Source: an uncultured Oscillospiraceae bacterium (GTDB lineage: Bacteria > Bacillota > Clostridia > Oscillospirales > Acutalibacteraceae). From it: 64,000 nucleotides of DNA. This document shows positions 1-8,711 of the stretch, piece after piece; the first letter of the stretch is position 1, and each line of letters opens with the position of its first letter. The translations under genes were made by a program, and so were the position numbers. Below the pieces are notes generated by a model. That model made no database searches. It was given only the letters and a program-made list of their open reading frames with translations, and had not been told where the DNA came from. The DNA lies in contig URKX01000009.1 of assembly GCA_900548545.1 (NCBI GenBank), positions 1-64,000 of the forward strand. Reading direction: 5' to 3'.

Positions 1-660
1 CTCGCTGACCATGTCCACCGGCCGCTTGATGGTTCGAAACAGACCGATCAACGTGGTGCCGGTCAGGATCATCACCGCAACAAAGAGCAGCAATACCACC
101 ACGATCCGGGCGCCTACCAAGCCAGCGGCCTGGATCAAGGGCAAGCCCAGGATCCCGCCGATCACGCCGCCGCCCGTTCCAGAATTGCCGGTGTACAGGT
201 ACGCTATGTACTCCCAAAAATTTAATTCCTCCGGGATATTCCGCTTCCCAAAGATGAACCCAGTGGCACAAAAGAGAACAATCACCACGACGGTCATCCA
301 GACTTTCCCACTGATGGAACCCCGGGGCTTTTCCATGGCAGTGATCACCGCTACGTAGATCATCAAAACCGGCCACAGCAGTGCCCAGCTTCCAAAAATA
401 CCCAAAACAGCATTGTGCGCCCAACGCCAAAGGTTGTCCCCGGGGATCAGCACCAGGCACCCCAGCAAAATAGCGCAGGCAAACAACACCACTGCCCGAA
501 CCTGGTTCTTCTGTCGGATGGCCTCTGCGGTCAGGTGGGCGTCTTGGGGTTTCCTCCCCCCTCGGGAAGTGGTAGGTTTCTTCCTCGAGGAAGAGGCCGG
601 CGGGGTCCTCTTGGCTGCCGGCTTCTTCTTTGCGGACGATGTACTTTTTTTCGCGGGCAA
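1..660 (-). CDS. ftsK: DNA translocase FtsK/SpoIIIE, N-terminal part (runs off left edge)
   Basis: Reading the minus strand from 660 gives 220 open codons to the window edge. A Lys/Ser/Thr/Pro-rich cytoplasmic head of about 50 residues is followed by four hydrophobic segments, and the last visible residues are IKRPVDMVSE. This is the membrane anchor typical of FtsK/SpoIIIE translocases, which pump DNA through the septum at division or sporulation; the linker and RecA-like motor lie outside the window. The start is a TTG at 658-660, six bases after GGAGGG; no better start lies upstream in frame. It is the last visible gene of a tepA-uppP-ftsK run, and tepA next to spoIIIE is also the Bacillus arrangement. 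Family call is confident; the choice between FtsK and SpoIIIE is not possible from this part. Confidence 0.85.
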   Translation of the reverse strand, partial: MPAKKSTSSAKKKPAAKRTPPASSSRKKPTTSRGGRKPQDAHLTAEAIRQKNQVRAVVLFACAILLGCLVLIPGDNLWRWAHNAVLGIFGSWALLWPVLMIYVAVITAMEKPRGSISGKVWMTVVVIVLFCATGFIFGKRNIPEELNFWEYIAYLYTGNSGTGGGVIGGILGLPLIQAAGLVGARIVVVLLLFVAVMILTGTTLIGLFRTIKRPVDMVSE

Positions 661-703
661 ACTTCTCCCTCCGATCTCAAACCTCAACCAGCATACGACT
701 TCC

Positions 704-1648
704 TTACAAGGGCAAGCCGGTAAACAAGTTGTTCCCTGTGATATGTTCGATGATGCCGATGACCACGATCAGGGCCCCGACGATCAATGTGTAAAACGCA
801 AAAATATGAAGCTTATTGGTGGTGACAATCCACTTGAGCAATTTGATGGCCAAAAAACCCACCACCGCTGCGGTAATAATGCCGGCAATCAGAGGGGCCG
901 CCCCCACAGCGCCCGCCTGGTCGCCCATGTCAAACACAGAGACCAGCGCCGCAGCGGCAATGGAAGGGATTCCCAGCACAAAGGAATAATCCAAGGCGGT
1001 CTGCTGGTTGATGCCCCGGAGCAAGCCGACCGACAGCGTGGAGCCGGACCGGGAAAGCCCCGGGAACACAGCCGCCACGCACTGGGTGATGCCGATGAGG
1101 ATGGCGTCCACCGTGTGGATCTTTTTCCGGCCCTTGCTGGTTACAATGCGGCCGGAAGCATCTTTGCGCCGGTGGGATTCCTTCATCTGCTTGTTGGCAG
1201 CGATCCCCGAGAAAAGCAGGGCGCTGGTTGCCAACAGTGCAAGCCCTTCCACCACGATGTCCGAATCAGACCCCAACATATCCGACAGCCCCTTGATATC
1301 CATGCCCGTACCGGGGATGGGCAAAAACAGCAAAAACAGCGGCACAAGGCCGATGATCAGCATGAAGATCAACCGGCGGTCCTGGTTCATCTCGCTCCAT
1401 TTGAAATTGCGGTGCGCGATGTCCACGCACAAAGCTCCAAACTCCTTGATCAGCCGCCAGATCAGCTCCCGATAGACAAACACCACAGCGATCAAAGTGC
1501 CCAGGTGGAGCATCACGTCAAACAGGATTCCCGGCATTTCAATGCCAAACAGATGCTTGGAAATGGATAGATGGCCGCTGCTGGACACAGGCAGGAACTC
1601 GGTGGCCCCTTGGATGATGCCCTGGATAATGGCTTCAAAAATTGTCAT
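704..1648 (-). CDS. uppP: Undecaprenyl-diphosphatase (UppP/BacA)
   Basis: This 314-residue integral membrane protein removes one phosphate from undecaprenyl pyrophosphate, recycling the lipid carrier for peptidoglycan and wall polymers; overexpression of the family gives bacitracin resistance. The two signature motifs are present: GATEFLPVSSSGHL at residues 14-27 (Glu17 and His26 being the catalytic pair of the family) and PGLSRSGST at 196-204. Length is slightly above the usual 270-290 because of a hydrophilic insert near residues 155-178. It lies 38 bases downstream of tepA and 43 upstream of ftsK on the same strand, so cotranscription is likely. Confidence 0.95.
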   Translation of the reverse strand: MTIFEAIIQGIIQGATEFLPVSSSGHLSISKHLFGIEMPGILFDVMLHLGTLIAVVFVYRELIWRLIKEFGALCVDIAHRNFKWSEMNQDRRLIFMLIIGLVPLFLLFLPIPGTGMDIKGLSDMLGSDSDIVVEGLALLATSALLFSGIAANKQMKESHRRKDASGRIVTSKGRKKIHTVDAILIGITQCVAAVFPGLSRSGSTLSVGLLRGINQQTALDYSFVLGIPSIAAAALVSVFDMGDQAGAVGAAPLIAGIITAAVVGFLAIKLLKWIVTTNKLHIFAFYTLIVGALIVVIGIIEHITGNNLFTGLPL

Positions 1649-1686
1649 AATCTCCTCCTATGTAACGGCGGAAAACCGCCGGTGTG

Positions 1687-2454
1687 TCACTCTGATTTTT
1701 TCTTTTTGGTGGTGCTCTTGCGTTTTTTCTCCTTGTCGATCATTTTTTCCAAACAATCAATGGCGTCGGAAAGGGAGCCCAAAGAATCGATCAACCCTTC
1801 CTCCACGGCTTCAGGCCCGTCTAAAACGGTACCCACATCCATCACCAGCTCTTGGGTGTTCATGGAAAGGCTTGTAAAACGTTCTTTCGTGATATTGGAA
1901 TTTTGGGTGACAAAATTCGTGATCCGGTCCTGCATCCGTTGGAAATACTCCAGCGTTTGGGGAATCCCCAGCACCAGGCCGTTCATCCGCACGGGATGGA
2001 TGGTCATGGAGGCTGACTCCGCAATAAAGGACCGTTTGGCCGCCACGGCCAACGGCACCCCAATGGAGTGGCCTCCTCCCAGCACCAGGGAAACCGTAGG
2101 CTTTTTCATGCCGGCCACCAGCTCCGCCAGGGCCAAGCCCGCTTCCACATCGCCTCCCACCGTGTTCAACAGCATTAAAAGCCCATCGATGTTGGGGTCT
2201 TCTTCCACCGCCACAATTTGGGGGATCACGTGCTCATACTTGGTGGTCTTGTTTTGGCTGGGCAGGATATAGTGGCCCTCAATCTGGCCAATGACAGTCA
2301 AGCAATGGATCGAGCGGCCATTGCGCCGGGTGGTCACGCATCCGTCTTCCATCCGCGGGTTCTGGCTGGCGCACCCAGTGTCCTCCCCTTCTTGGGGATC
2401 TTCCAAAGCGCTGCGCGTTTGCCGGTGCAGTTTGTTCTCTTCAACCTGTTTCAT
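1687..2454 (-). CDS. tepA: ClpP-family serine protease TepA/YmfB type
   Basis: A 255-residue ClpP/crotonase-fold protein. The ClpP-like serine sits in GGGHSIG (Ser130) and the histidine in TIHPVRM (His153), in the right order and spacing for the catalytic dyad; the N-terminal 45 residues are hydrophilic and the C-terminus is a Lys-rich tail. In Bacillus the orthologue (translocation-enhancing protein) lies beside spoIIIE, as here. The open frame extends 22 codons upstream, but the ATG at 2454 is preceded by AAAGGAGGAT at ideal spacing and was chosen. Substrate is unknown. Family assignment is firm, function inferred. Confidence 0.85.
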   Translation of the reverse strand: MKQVEENKLHRQTRSALEDPQEGEDTGCASQNPRMEDGCVTTRRNGRSIHCLTVIGQIEGHYILPSQNKTTKYEHVIPQIVAVEEDPNIDGLLMLLNTVGGDVEAGLALAELVAGMKKPTVSLVLGGGHSIGVPLAVAAKRSFIAESASMTIHPVRMNGLVLGIPQTLEYFQRMQDRITNFVTQNSNITKERFTSLSMNTQELVMDVGTVLDGPEAVEEGLIDSLGSLSDAIDCLEKMIDKEKKRKSTTKKKKSE

Positions 2455-2548
2455 GGCAGTATCCTCCTTTACACTAGGATAGTCTGCCTGGATGGCCCGG
2501 AAACATACAGCGGGCCCCAAAAAACGGGAAGGATGAGAAAACTATCTT

Positions 2549-2577
2549 ATTATACCATCAGTTTCCTGTAAGGGCAA
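2549..2577 (-). promoter_or_regulatory. Promoter of the tepA-uppP-ftsK operon
   Basis: On the minus strand TTGCCC (2572-2577) and TATAAT (2549-2554) are 17 bases apart, about 95 bases upstream of the tepA start. The perfect -10 and spacing fit a sigma-A promoter. Confidence 0.6.
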
Positions 2578-2682
2578 GTAAAAAGCTTTCCCTCTTTGGA
2601 AAGTCCGCTTTACTTCGCCCTTAGTTTGGTGGTATAATTTTATCGCAACTCAACATTTTGTGTAGAAGGAGCGTGACGCTGG

Positions 2683-3621
2683 ATGGATAGTTTAATCCTT
2701 TCCTTGGAAATTGTGCTGCCCCTGTTTCTTTTGATGGCCTTGGGGTATGTCATCAAATTGACCGGGATGATGAATGAAACTTCCGTCAAACAGGTGAACA
2801 AGGTAATCTTCAAGATCTTCTTGCCCCTGTTGGTATTCTGCAACATCTATAACACTGAGATCGCGGAAAGTTTCAACTCCCAGCTTTTACTGTATGCCGT
2901 AGCTGGGGTGCTCATTCAATTCGTGCTCTCCCTCTGCTTAGTGGTACTGCTGGAAAAGGACAACTCCCGGCGCGGTGTGATGCTACAAGGGATGTTCCGC
3001 AGTAATTTTGTCCTGTTTGGCATCCCCATCAGCACGGCGCTGTTTGGTGACACAGCCGCCGGCCTGGCATCCATCCTCATCGCGGTGATCATCCCCCTGT
3101 ACAATGTTCTGGCCGTGATTTCCTTGGAACTGTTTAACGGAAAACGTCCCAACATCGGAAAGATCCTCCTTGGCATTGTGACGAACCCGCTGATCATCGG
3201 CTCCGTACTTGGCGTCTTGTTCGTGGTGTTCCAAATCCCCATCCCCACCCCCATTTACGACACGGTACATGATCTTGCCTCCATTTCCACCCCTCTGGCT
3301 TTTGTGATTTTGGGCGCCTCCTTCAGCTTTGGCGATGTGGGACGCTACTTCAAAGAGCTGGCCATCACCTTAGGCGCGAAACTAGTGGTGTTCCCCGCCC
3401 TGTTTCTGGGAATCGCGCTTCTGCTGGGCTTCCGGAACGCTCCTTTAGCCGTTTTGCTCACGGTATTTGGTTCACCCATTGCGGTGTCATCCTTCACCAT
3501 GGCTCAACAGATGGGCGGTGATGACAAACTGGCTGGGCAGCTTGTCGTGTTCGGTTCCATTCTTTCCATCGGCACCATGTTCTTGCTGATCTTCTTCTTG
3601 AAAGAGATGGCGTTTCTCTAA
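2683..3621 (+). CDS. AEC (auxin efflux carrier) family transporter
   Basis: A 312-residue, almost entirely hydrophobic protein with about ten membrane segments in two five-helix halves, the layout of the AEC/bile-acid-like superfamily. The N-terminus (LPLFLLMALGYVIKLTG) and the central GIPISTALFGD and C-terminal FGSPIAVSSFTMAQQMGG stretches are typical. Members in anaerobes are usually annotated as malate/organic-acid permeases, which would fit the neighbouring aconitase and isocitrate dehydrogenase, but substrate cannot be read from sequence. AGAAGGAG precedes the ATG by 11 bases. It is followed by a separate promoter for acn, so it is probably monocistronic. Confidence 0.85.
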   Translation: MDSLILSLEIVLPLFLLMALGYVIKLTGMMNETSVKQVNKVIFKIFLPLLVFCNIYNTEIAESFNSQLLLYAVAGVLIQFVLSLCLVVLLEKDNSRRGVMLQGMFRSNFVLFGIPISTALFGDTAAGLASILIAVIIPLYNVLAVISLELFNGKRPNIGKILLGIVTNPLIIGSVLGVLFVVFQIPIPTPIYDTVHDLASISTPLAFVILGASFSFGDVGRYFKELAITLGAKLVVFPALFLGIALLLGFRNAPLAVLLTVFGSPIAVSSFTMAQQMGGDDKLAGQLVVFGSILSIGTMFLLIFFLKEMAFL

Positions 3622-3659
3622 AAAGAAGCTGTCGTTTCCGCAAAAACTTAGACAAAACA

Positions 3660-3688
3660 TTGACAAGCCGCCTGTTTTAAGCGATAAT
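3660..3688 (+). promoter_or_regulatory. Promoter of the acn-icd-rex operon
   Basis: TTGACA at 3660-3665 and GATAAT at 3683-3688, spacer 17, lead into a leader of about 65 bases before the aconitase start. No clear Rex palindrome was seen here. Confidence 0.65.
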
Positions 3689-3758
3689 ACTCCATAGAGT
3701 TTCATTGCTTTAATACAGAAAAACAGCTTTTCATTTCGCCAAGAAAAGGAGGATTCCC

Positions 3759-5693
3759 GTGGGAAAAACACTTGCACAAAAGATTATCGCAGAGCATTTA
3801 GTTAGCGGCCAAATGAACGTGGGTGAAGACATTGGCTTGCGCATTGACCAAACCCTCACCCAGGACGCCACCGGCACCATGGCCTACTTGGAGTTTGAGG
3901 CCATGGGTGTACCCCGGGTAAAAACTGAGCGTAGTGTGGCATACATCGATCACAACACCCTGCAAAGCGGGTTCGAAAACGCTGACGATCACCGGTTTAT
4001 CCAGTCCATTGCCAAAAAGCACGGTATTTACTTTTCCCGGCCTGGTAACGGCATCTGCCACCAGGTCCACTTGGAGCGTTTTGGCGTTCCCGGAAAAACC
4101 CTGATCGGTTCAGACAGCCACACCCCCACCGGCGGCGGCATTGGGATGCTGGCCTTCGGCGCCGGCGGTTTAGATGTGGCTGTGGCCATGGGCGGCGGGG
4201 AATACCACATCAATATGCCTAAGATGACAAAAATAAATCTGACGGGCAAACTTTCCCCCTGGGTTTCTGCGAAGGACGTGATTTTGGCCGTGCTGCAGCA
4301 GATGAGCGTCAAGGGCGGCGTGGGCAAGATCATCGAGTATGGCGGGGAAGGCGTCAAAACCCTCACGGTCCCTGAACGCGCCACCATCACCAACATGGGC
4401 ACCGAGCTGGGTGCCACCACCTCCATCTTTCCCTCCGATGAGATCACCCGTCAGTTTCTGGAGGCCCAGGGCCGCGGGGATTGCTGGAAGGAACTGAAGT
4501 CCGATGAAGATGCTGTCTACGACGAAGTGATCAGCCTGGACCTCTCCGCCTTGGAGCCCCTAGCAGCCTGCCCTCACAGCCCCGACGCTGTAAAGTCCGT
4601 CACGGAGATCGGCCCCATCAAGGTGGATCAGTGCTGCATTGGCTCCTGCACTAACTCCTCTTATCTGGATATGATGCGGGTGGCCTCCATCCTGAAAGGA
4701 CGCACAGTCCATCCCGACGTGAGCCTGACCATTGGCTGCGGCTCCAAGCAGGTGTACAATATGCTAGCTTTAAACGGTGCGTTAGCGGACATGATCGCCG
4801 CGGGCGCCCGCATTCTGGAGTGTGCCTGCGGCCCCTGCATCGGCATGGGCCAGTCCCCCAATTCTGCCGGCGTATCCTTGCGGACCTTCAACCGGAACTT
4901 CGAGGGGCGCAGCGGAACTGCCGACGCACAGGTGTACCTGGTCAGCCCGGAAACCGCCGCTGCCTCCGCTTTGACCGGCGTGCTCACAGACCCCCGCACC
5001 CTGGGTGAAGAGAGCGAGATCCCCATGCCGGAGCACTTCCTGATCAACGACAACATGGTGGAAGCCCCCATTGAAGAGGCTCTCATGGAAACCGTGGAAA
5101 TCCAGCGGGGGCCCAATATCAAACCCTTCCCCGTGTCACAGCCCTTGCCTGATTCTATTGAGAAAAAGGCTATCTTGAAGGTGGGCGACAATATCACCAC
5201 CGACCACATCATGCCTGCGGGCGCTAAGATCCTCCCCTACCGTTCCAACATCCCATACCTGTCCCAGTTCTGCTTTGGCGTGTGTGACAAGGAATTCCCT
5301 CAGCGCTGCAAGGAAGAGGGCGGCGGCATTGTCATCGGCGGTTCCAACTACGGCCAGGGTTCCTCTCGGGAACACGCGGCTCTGGTGCCTCTGTATTTGG
5401 GGATCAAAGCAGTTGTGGCCAAGTCCTATGCCCGTATCCACTGCGCCAACCTGGCAAATGCCGGCCTGATCCCCCTGCAGTTTGTGGACGAAGCAGATTA
5501 TGACCGCATTGACCAAATGGATGAATTGCGCCTGCCCCGCATCAAGGAAGAGTTGAAGCAGGGCACCCAGGTCACTTTGGAAGATGTGACCAAGGGCTTT
5601 GCCGTCCAGGTAGAAGCACAGCTGACCCAGCGCCAGCGGGAGATGGTTTTGGCTGGCGGCCTGCTCAACTACACCAAACACCAGGCAGAATAA
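3759..5693 (+). CDS. acn: Aconitate hydratase
   Basis: Isomerises citrate to isocitrate through cis-aconitate using a [4Fe-4S] cluster. The 644-residue length matches the shorter bacterial aconitase class rather than the roughly 900-residue AcnA. Cluster ligands are Cys297 (CIGSCTN) and Cys357/Cys360 (CACGPC), with the family spacing of 60 and 3; the swivel domain carries DHIMPAGA and the substrate-binding GSSREHAALVP. The start is a GTG at 3759 seven bases after AGGAGG. Isocitrate dehydrogenase follows after 28 bases, so the pair forms the oxidative branch from citrate to 2-oxoglutarate, in a fermenter mainly for glutamate synthesis. Confidence 0.95.
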   Translation: MGKTLAQKIIAEHLVSGQMNVGEDIGLRIDQTLTQDATGTMAYLEFEAMGVPRVKTERSVAYIDHNTLQSGFENADDHRFIQSIAKKHGIYFSRPGNGICHQVHLERFGVPGKTLIGSDSHTPTGGGIGMLAFGAGGLDVAVAMGGGEYHINMPKMTKINLTGKLSPWVSAKDVILAVLQQMSVKGGVGKIIEYGGEGVKTLTVPERATITNMGTELGATTSIFPSDEITRQFLEAQGRGDCWKELKSDEDAVYDEVISLDLSALEPLAACPHSPDAVKSVTEIGPIKVDQCCIGSCTNSSYLDMMRVASILKGRTVHPDVSLTIGCGSKQVYNMLALNGALADMIAAGARILECACGPCIGMGQSPNSAGVSLRTFNRNFEGRSGTADAQVYLVSPETAAASALTGVLTDPRTLGEESEIPMPEHFLINDNMVEAPIEEALMETVEIQRGPNIKPFPVSQPLPDSIEKKAILKVGDNITTDHIMPAGAKILPYRSNIPYLSQFCFGVCDKEFPQRCKEEGGGIVIGGSNYGQGSSREHAALVPLYLGIKAVVAKSYARIHCANLANAGLIPLQFVDEADYDRIDQMDELRLPRIKEELKQGTQVTLEDVTKGFAVQVEAQLTQRQREMVLAGGLLNYTKHQAE

Positions 5694-5721
5694 CTGATTT
5701 TGAAATAAAGGAGAGATATCC

Positions 5722-6939
5722 ATGGCAGAGTTTCAAAAAATCCCCATGAAGACGCCGCTGGTAGAGATGGACGGCGATGAAATGACCCGGGTCATCTGGA
5801 AGATGATCAAGGACATTTTGCTGCTCCCTTATGTTGATCTGAACACCGAATACTACGATCTCGGCCTGGAAAACCGGGACAAGACAAATGACCAGGTCAC
5901 CGTGGACTCCGCCCTGGCCACCAAAAAATATGGGGTGGCTGTAAAATGCGCCACCATCACTCCCAACGCCGCCCGTATGGAAGAGTACCATCTCCACGAA
6001 CTGTGGAAATCCCCCAACGCCACCATCCGTGCCCTTTTGGACGGCACGGTATTCCGCTCCCCCATCCTGGTGCGGGGTATCACCCCCTTCATCCCCGGGT
6101 GGCGCAAACCCATCACCATTGCCCGTCACGCTTACGGCGACCTGTATAAGAACACCGAAGCCCAAGTGCCTGCTGGCGCCAAGGCTGAGCTGCTGGTCAC
6201 CAAAGAAGATGGTTCCCAGGAAAAATACCTGATCCACCAGTTTGATGGCTCCGGAATTATCCAAGGGATGCACAACACGGACAAGAGCATTGAAAGTTTT
6301 GCCCGTTCCTGCTTTAACTTTGCCTTAGACAGCAAACAAGACCTGTGGTTTGCCACCAAAGATACCATTTCTAAAAAATATGACCACCGGTTCAAGGATA
6401 TCTTCCAGGAGATTTACGATAAGGAGTATGCCGAAAAGTTCCAAAAGGCCGGCATTGAGTATTTCTATACGTTGATTGACGACGCAGTAGCCCGTGTGAT
6501 CCGCAGTGAAGGCGGCTTTATCTGGGCCTGCAAAAACTATGACGGCGATGTGATGAGCGACATGGTGGCCACAGCATTCGGCTCCTTGGCCATGATGACT
6601 TCTGTGCTGGTGGCTCCTGACGGCACCTGCGAATATGAAGCTGCCCACGGCACGGTACAGCGCCATTATTACAAGTATTTGAAGGGGGAACCCACCTCCA
6701 CCAACTCTGTGGCCACAATCTTTGCTTGGAGCGGCGCCTTGCGCAAGCGGGGCAATCTGGACGGCAACCAGGCTTTGGAGGAGTTTGCCGGCAAACTGGA
6801 AGCTGCCACCATTTCCACCATCGAATCCGGTGTGATGACCGGCGATCTGGCCTCTATGTCCACCTTGCCTGAGATTCAGAAAGTGAATACTGAGGAATTC
6901 CTTCGGGCGATTGATGCTAATCTAAGGGAAATGCTGTAA
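5722..6939 (+). CDS. icd: NADP-dependent isocitrate dehydrogenase
   Basis: A 405-residue homodimeric isocitrate dehydrogenase of the eukaryote-like subfamily, which converts isocitrate and NADP to 2-oxoglutarate, CO2 and NADPH. Diagnostic stretches are VEMDGDEMTRVIW at the N-terminus, the substrate loop RGITPFIPGWRKPITIARHAYGD split by variable residues, and EAAHGTVQRHYYKYLKGE with STNSVATIFAW towards the C-terminus. AAAGGAG lies eight bases before the ATG. It sits between aconitase and Rex, so synthesis of 2-oxoglutarate and the redox regulator are probably expressed together. No truncation or odd residues seen. Confidence 0.95.
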   Translation: MAEFQKIPMKTPLVEMDGDEMTRVIWKMIKDILLLPYVDLNTEYYDLGLENRDKTNDQVTVDSALATKKYGVAVKCATITPNAARMEEYHLHELWKSPNATIRALLDGTVFRSPILVRGITPFIPGWRKPITIARHAYGDLYKNTEAQVPAGAKAELLVTKEDGSQEKYLIHQFDGSGIIQGMHNTDKSIESFARSCFNFALDSKQDLWFATKDTISKKYDHRFKDIFQEIYDKEYAEKFQKAGIEYFYTLIDDAVARVIRSEGGFIWACKNYDGDVMSDMVATAFGSLAMMTSVLVAPDGTCEYEAAHGTVQRHYYKYLKGEPTSTNSVATIFAWSGALRKRGNLDGNQALEEFAGKLEAATISTIESGVMTGDLASMSTLPEIQKVNTEEFLRAIDANLREML

Positions 6940-6982
6940 GAAACTGCTCCACAAAATTTCGAGCCACAGGAAGTAACAAACC

Positions 6983-7639
6983 ATGAACCAAAAAAAGCAA
7001 AATGTTTCTATGTCAGTCGTCCGCCGATTGCCCCGGTATTATCGCTTTCTCACTGAATTAAGCAAGGAAGGGGTAACCCGGGTTTCCTCAAAAGAGCTTT
7101 CCCAGAAAATGGGGTTTACTGCTTCACAGATCCGCCAGGATTTTAACTGTTTTGGCGGTTTTGGGCAGCAGGGATATGGTTATAACGTCCTCCAGCTCTG
7201 TGAGGAAATCGAAAAGATCCTGGGTATCCAACAGCATCACCCATGCATCTTGATCGGCGCCGGTAATCTGGGCAAGGCTATCGCCCGGCATATGTCTTTT
7301 GAACAGTTGGGCTTCCAGCTGATCGGTGTGTTCGACAACGCGAAACAGGTTATTGGAGGGAAGATCAACGGTCACGAGATTTTGGATTACGCCCTCTTGG
7401 AAGAGTTTTACAAAGACCACCGCCCTTTAATGGCGATCCTCTGCGTGCCGCAAGAAAACATGGAGCAGATTTCTGATAAGCTTTACGCTTTGGGGATCCG
7501 GTCATTCTGGAATTTCAGCCACTATGACATCACCCTAAAGCACCCTGACGCCATCGTGGAAAACGTACATATGAACGACAGCTTGATGACCCTGTCCTAC
7601 AAGCTCCGCCTACAGGAACAACAAGAAGATGACGAATGA
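6983..7639 (+). CDS. rex: Redox-sensing transcriptional repressor Rex
   Basis: A 218-residue Rex. Residues 1-80 form the winged-helix DNA-binding domain, with the conserved SSKELSQKMGFTASQIRQDF and the FGGFGQQGYGY turn; residues 85-200 form the Rossmann NADH-sensing domain with GAGNLG at 92-97. Rex releases its operators when NADH rises and typically controls fermentative dehydrogenases and hydrogenases. Here it is last in acn-icd-rex, 43 bases behind icd, and ends in a strong terminator. Plausible targets in this window are the hydrogenase cluster and the alcohol dehydrogenase, but no full consensus operator was found at either. Confidence 0.95.
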   Translation: MNQKKQNVSMSVVRRLPRYYRFLTELSKEGVTRVSSKELSQKMGFTASQIRQDFNCFGGFGQQGYGYNVLQLCEEIEKILGIQQHHPCILIGAGNLGKAIARHMSFEQLGFQLIGVFDNAKQVIGGKINGHEILDYALLEEFYKDHRPLMAILCVPQENMEQISDKLYALGIRSFWNFSHYDITLKHPDAIVENVHMNDSLMTLSYKLRLQEQQEDDE

Positions 7640-7675
7640 AAAATCCCCCCGGGCCGTCCGCCCGAGGGGATTTTT
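7638..7675 (+). terminator. Rho-independent terminator after rex
   Basis: AATCCCCCCGGGC and GCCCGAGGGGATT pair around a short loop and are followed by TTTTT, immediately after the rex stop codon. An A-run upstream also allows termination of the facing cyclophilin gene. Confidence 0.9.
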
Positions 7676-7685
7676 ACTGCCATTT

Positions 7686-8528
7686 CTAGCCTTCATAAGG
7701 GACAATGTCCACCGACTGGATCACCACATCCTCCAAAGGCTTATTGTTTGAGTCGGTTTCCACTTGGGAAAGGGCATACACGCTTTCCACACCCTCAAAC
7801 ACCTGAGCGAACACGGTGTGCCCTGTGCCTTTGGTGGAATAATAGCCGTCCAACGTAGGGTTCCCGCCCTGCTGGTCGTACAGTTCCTCCACATCTTTGG
7901 TCATTTTTTCCATATCCACCCAATTGCCAAAATAGGAGGTAAAGGCTTCCGGATCTTGCTTGTACACATCATAGCCTTGCTGATACTCATCCCAGCTGCT
8001 GCTCATGCCGCCAGTGGCATTGATGAAAAATTGGCTTCCATTGGTATCAGCTCCCGCGTTGGCCATGGACACAGCGCCATCAATATTCAGCAGGTTCTTG
8101 TTAAACTCGTCTGCAAAATCCTGGCCCCAAACGCTTTCCCCGCCAGTGCCGTCCCCAGAGGGATCACCTCCTTGAATCATAAACCCTTCCATAATGCGGT
8201 GGAAGGTTAAGCCATCGTAGTAACCCTCCAAAGCATGGAGTTTGAAATTGTACACAGCCTTGGGGGCTTCATCAGGGAAAAAGCGAAGTTTGATCACCTC
8301 GCCGCTTTCCATGGTGACAATGGCGATTTCCTCACCCTCTTCAGGCTGTTCCAGCTGATAGCCCACTTTTTTCCCGTTGCTCTGGGGCTTTAAATCATCC
8401 TGCGGCACTAGGGTGTCTGTGGTGCCAATCACAGTTTCAGCAGCGGAAGGCTTGCCGGGGCTGCCGCAGCCTGCCAGCAAACAGGCGCAAAGCAAGGTGG
8501 CAAGGCCAACCAAAAAGACGCGTTTCAT
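7686..8528 (-). CDS. Cyclophilin-type peptidyl-prolyl isomerase lipoprotein
   Basis: A 280-residue secreted lipoprotein. Residues 1-21 are a lipoprotein signal peptide ending in LLAGC (acylated Cys21). The cyclophilin domain spans roughly residues 60-275 and includes FHRIMEGFMIQGGDP and SQFFINA, the core of the active site that speeds up Xaa-Pro isomerisation in exported proteins. A 60-residue insert around residues 175-240 interrupts the domain, as in other clostridial cyclophilin lipoproteins. AGGAAGGAA precedes the ATG. It is probably monocistronic from the promoter at 8564-8592. Confidence 0.9.
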   Translation of the reverse strand: MKRVFLVGLATLLCACLLAGCGSPGKPSAAETVIGTTDTLVPQDDLKPQSNGKKVGYQLEQPEEGEEIAIVTMESGEVIKLRFFPDEAPKAVYNFKLHALEGYYDGLTFHRIMEGFMIQGGDPSGDGTGGESVWGQDFADEFNKNLLNIDGAVSMANAGADTNGSQFFINATGGMSSSWDEYQQGYDVYKQDPEAFTSYFGNWVDMEKMTKDVEELYDQQGGNPTLDGYYSTKGTGHTVFAQVFEGVESVYALSQVETDSNNKPLEDVVIQSVDIVPYEG

Positions 8529-8563
8529 ATTGGGTTCCTTCCTCTCTCGTCAAAGTGCAATTA

Positions 8564-8592
8564 ATTGTACCGCAGATATGGGAAAGATGCAA
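8564..8592 (-). promoter_or_regulatory. Promoter of the cyclophilin lipoprotein gene
   Basis: Minus-strand TTGCAT (8587-8592), a 17-base spacer and TACAAT (8564-8569), 36 bases upstream of the start codon. Confidence 0.6.
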
Positions 8593-8711
8593 CCTCTCTT
8601 TGGGTATTTTCTCCCTTCCCTGTTCATATAGATTTTGTATCACACAGGAAGGGTCGTTTGGAACTTGGAAGCCCAGCCGGGCCGCCCTTGCAGAGAAAGG
8701 AAGACCAGAAA

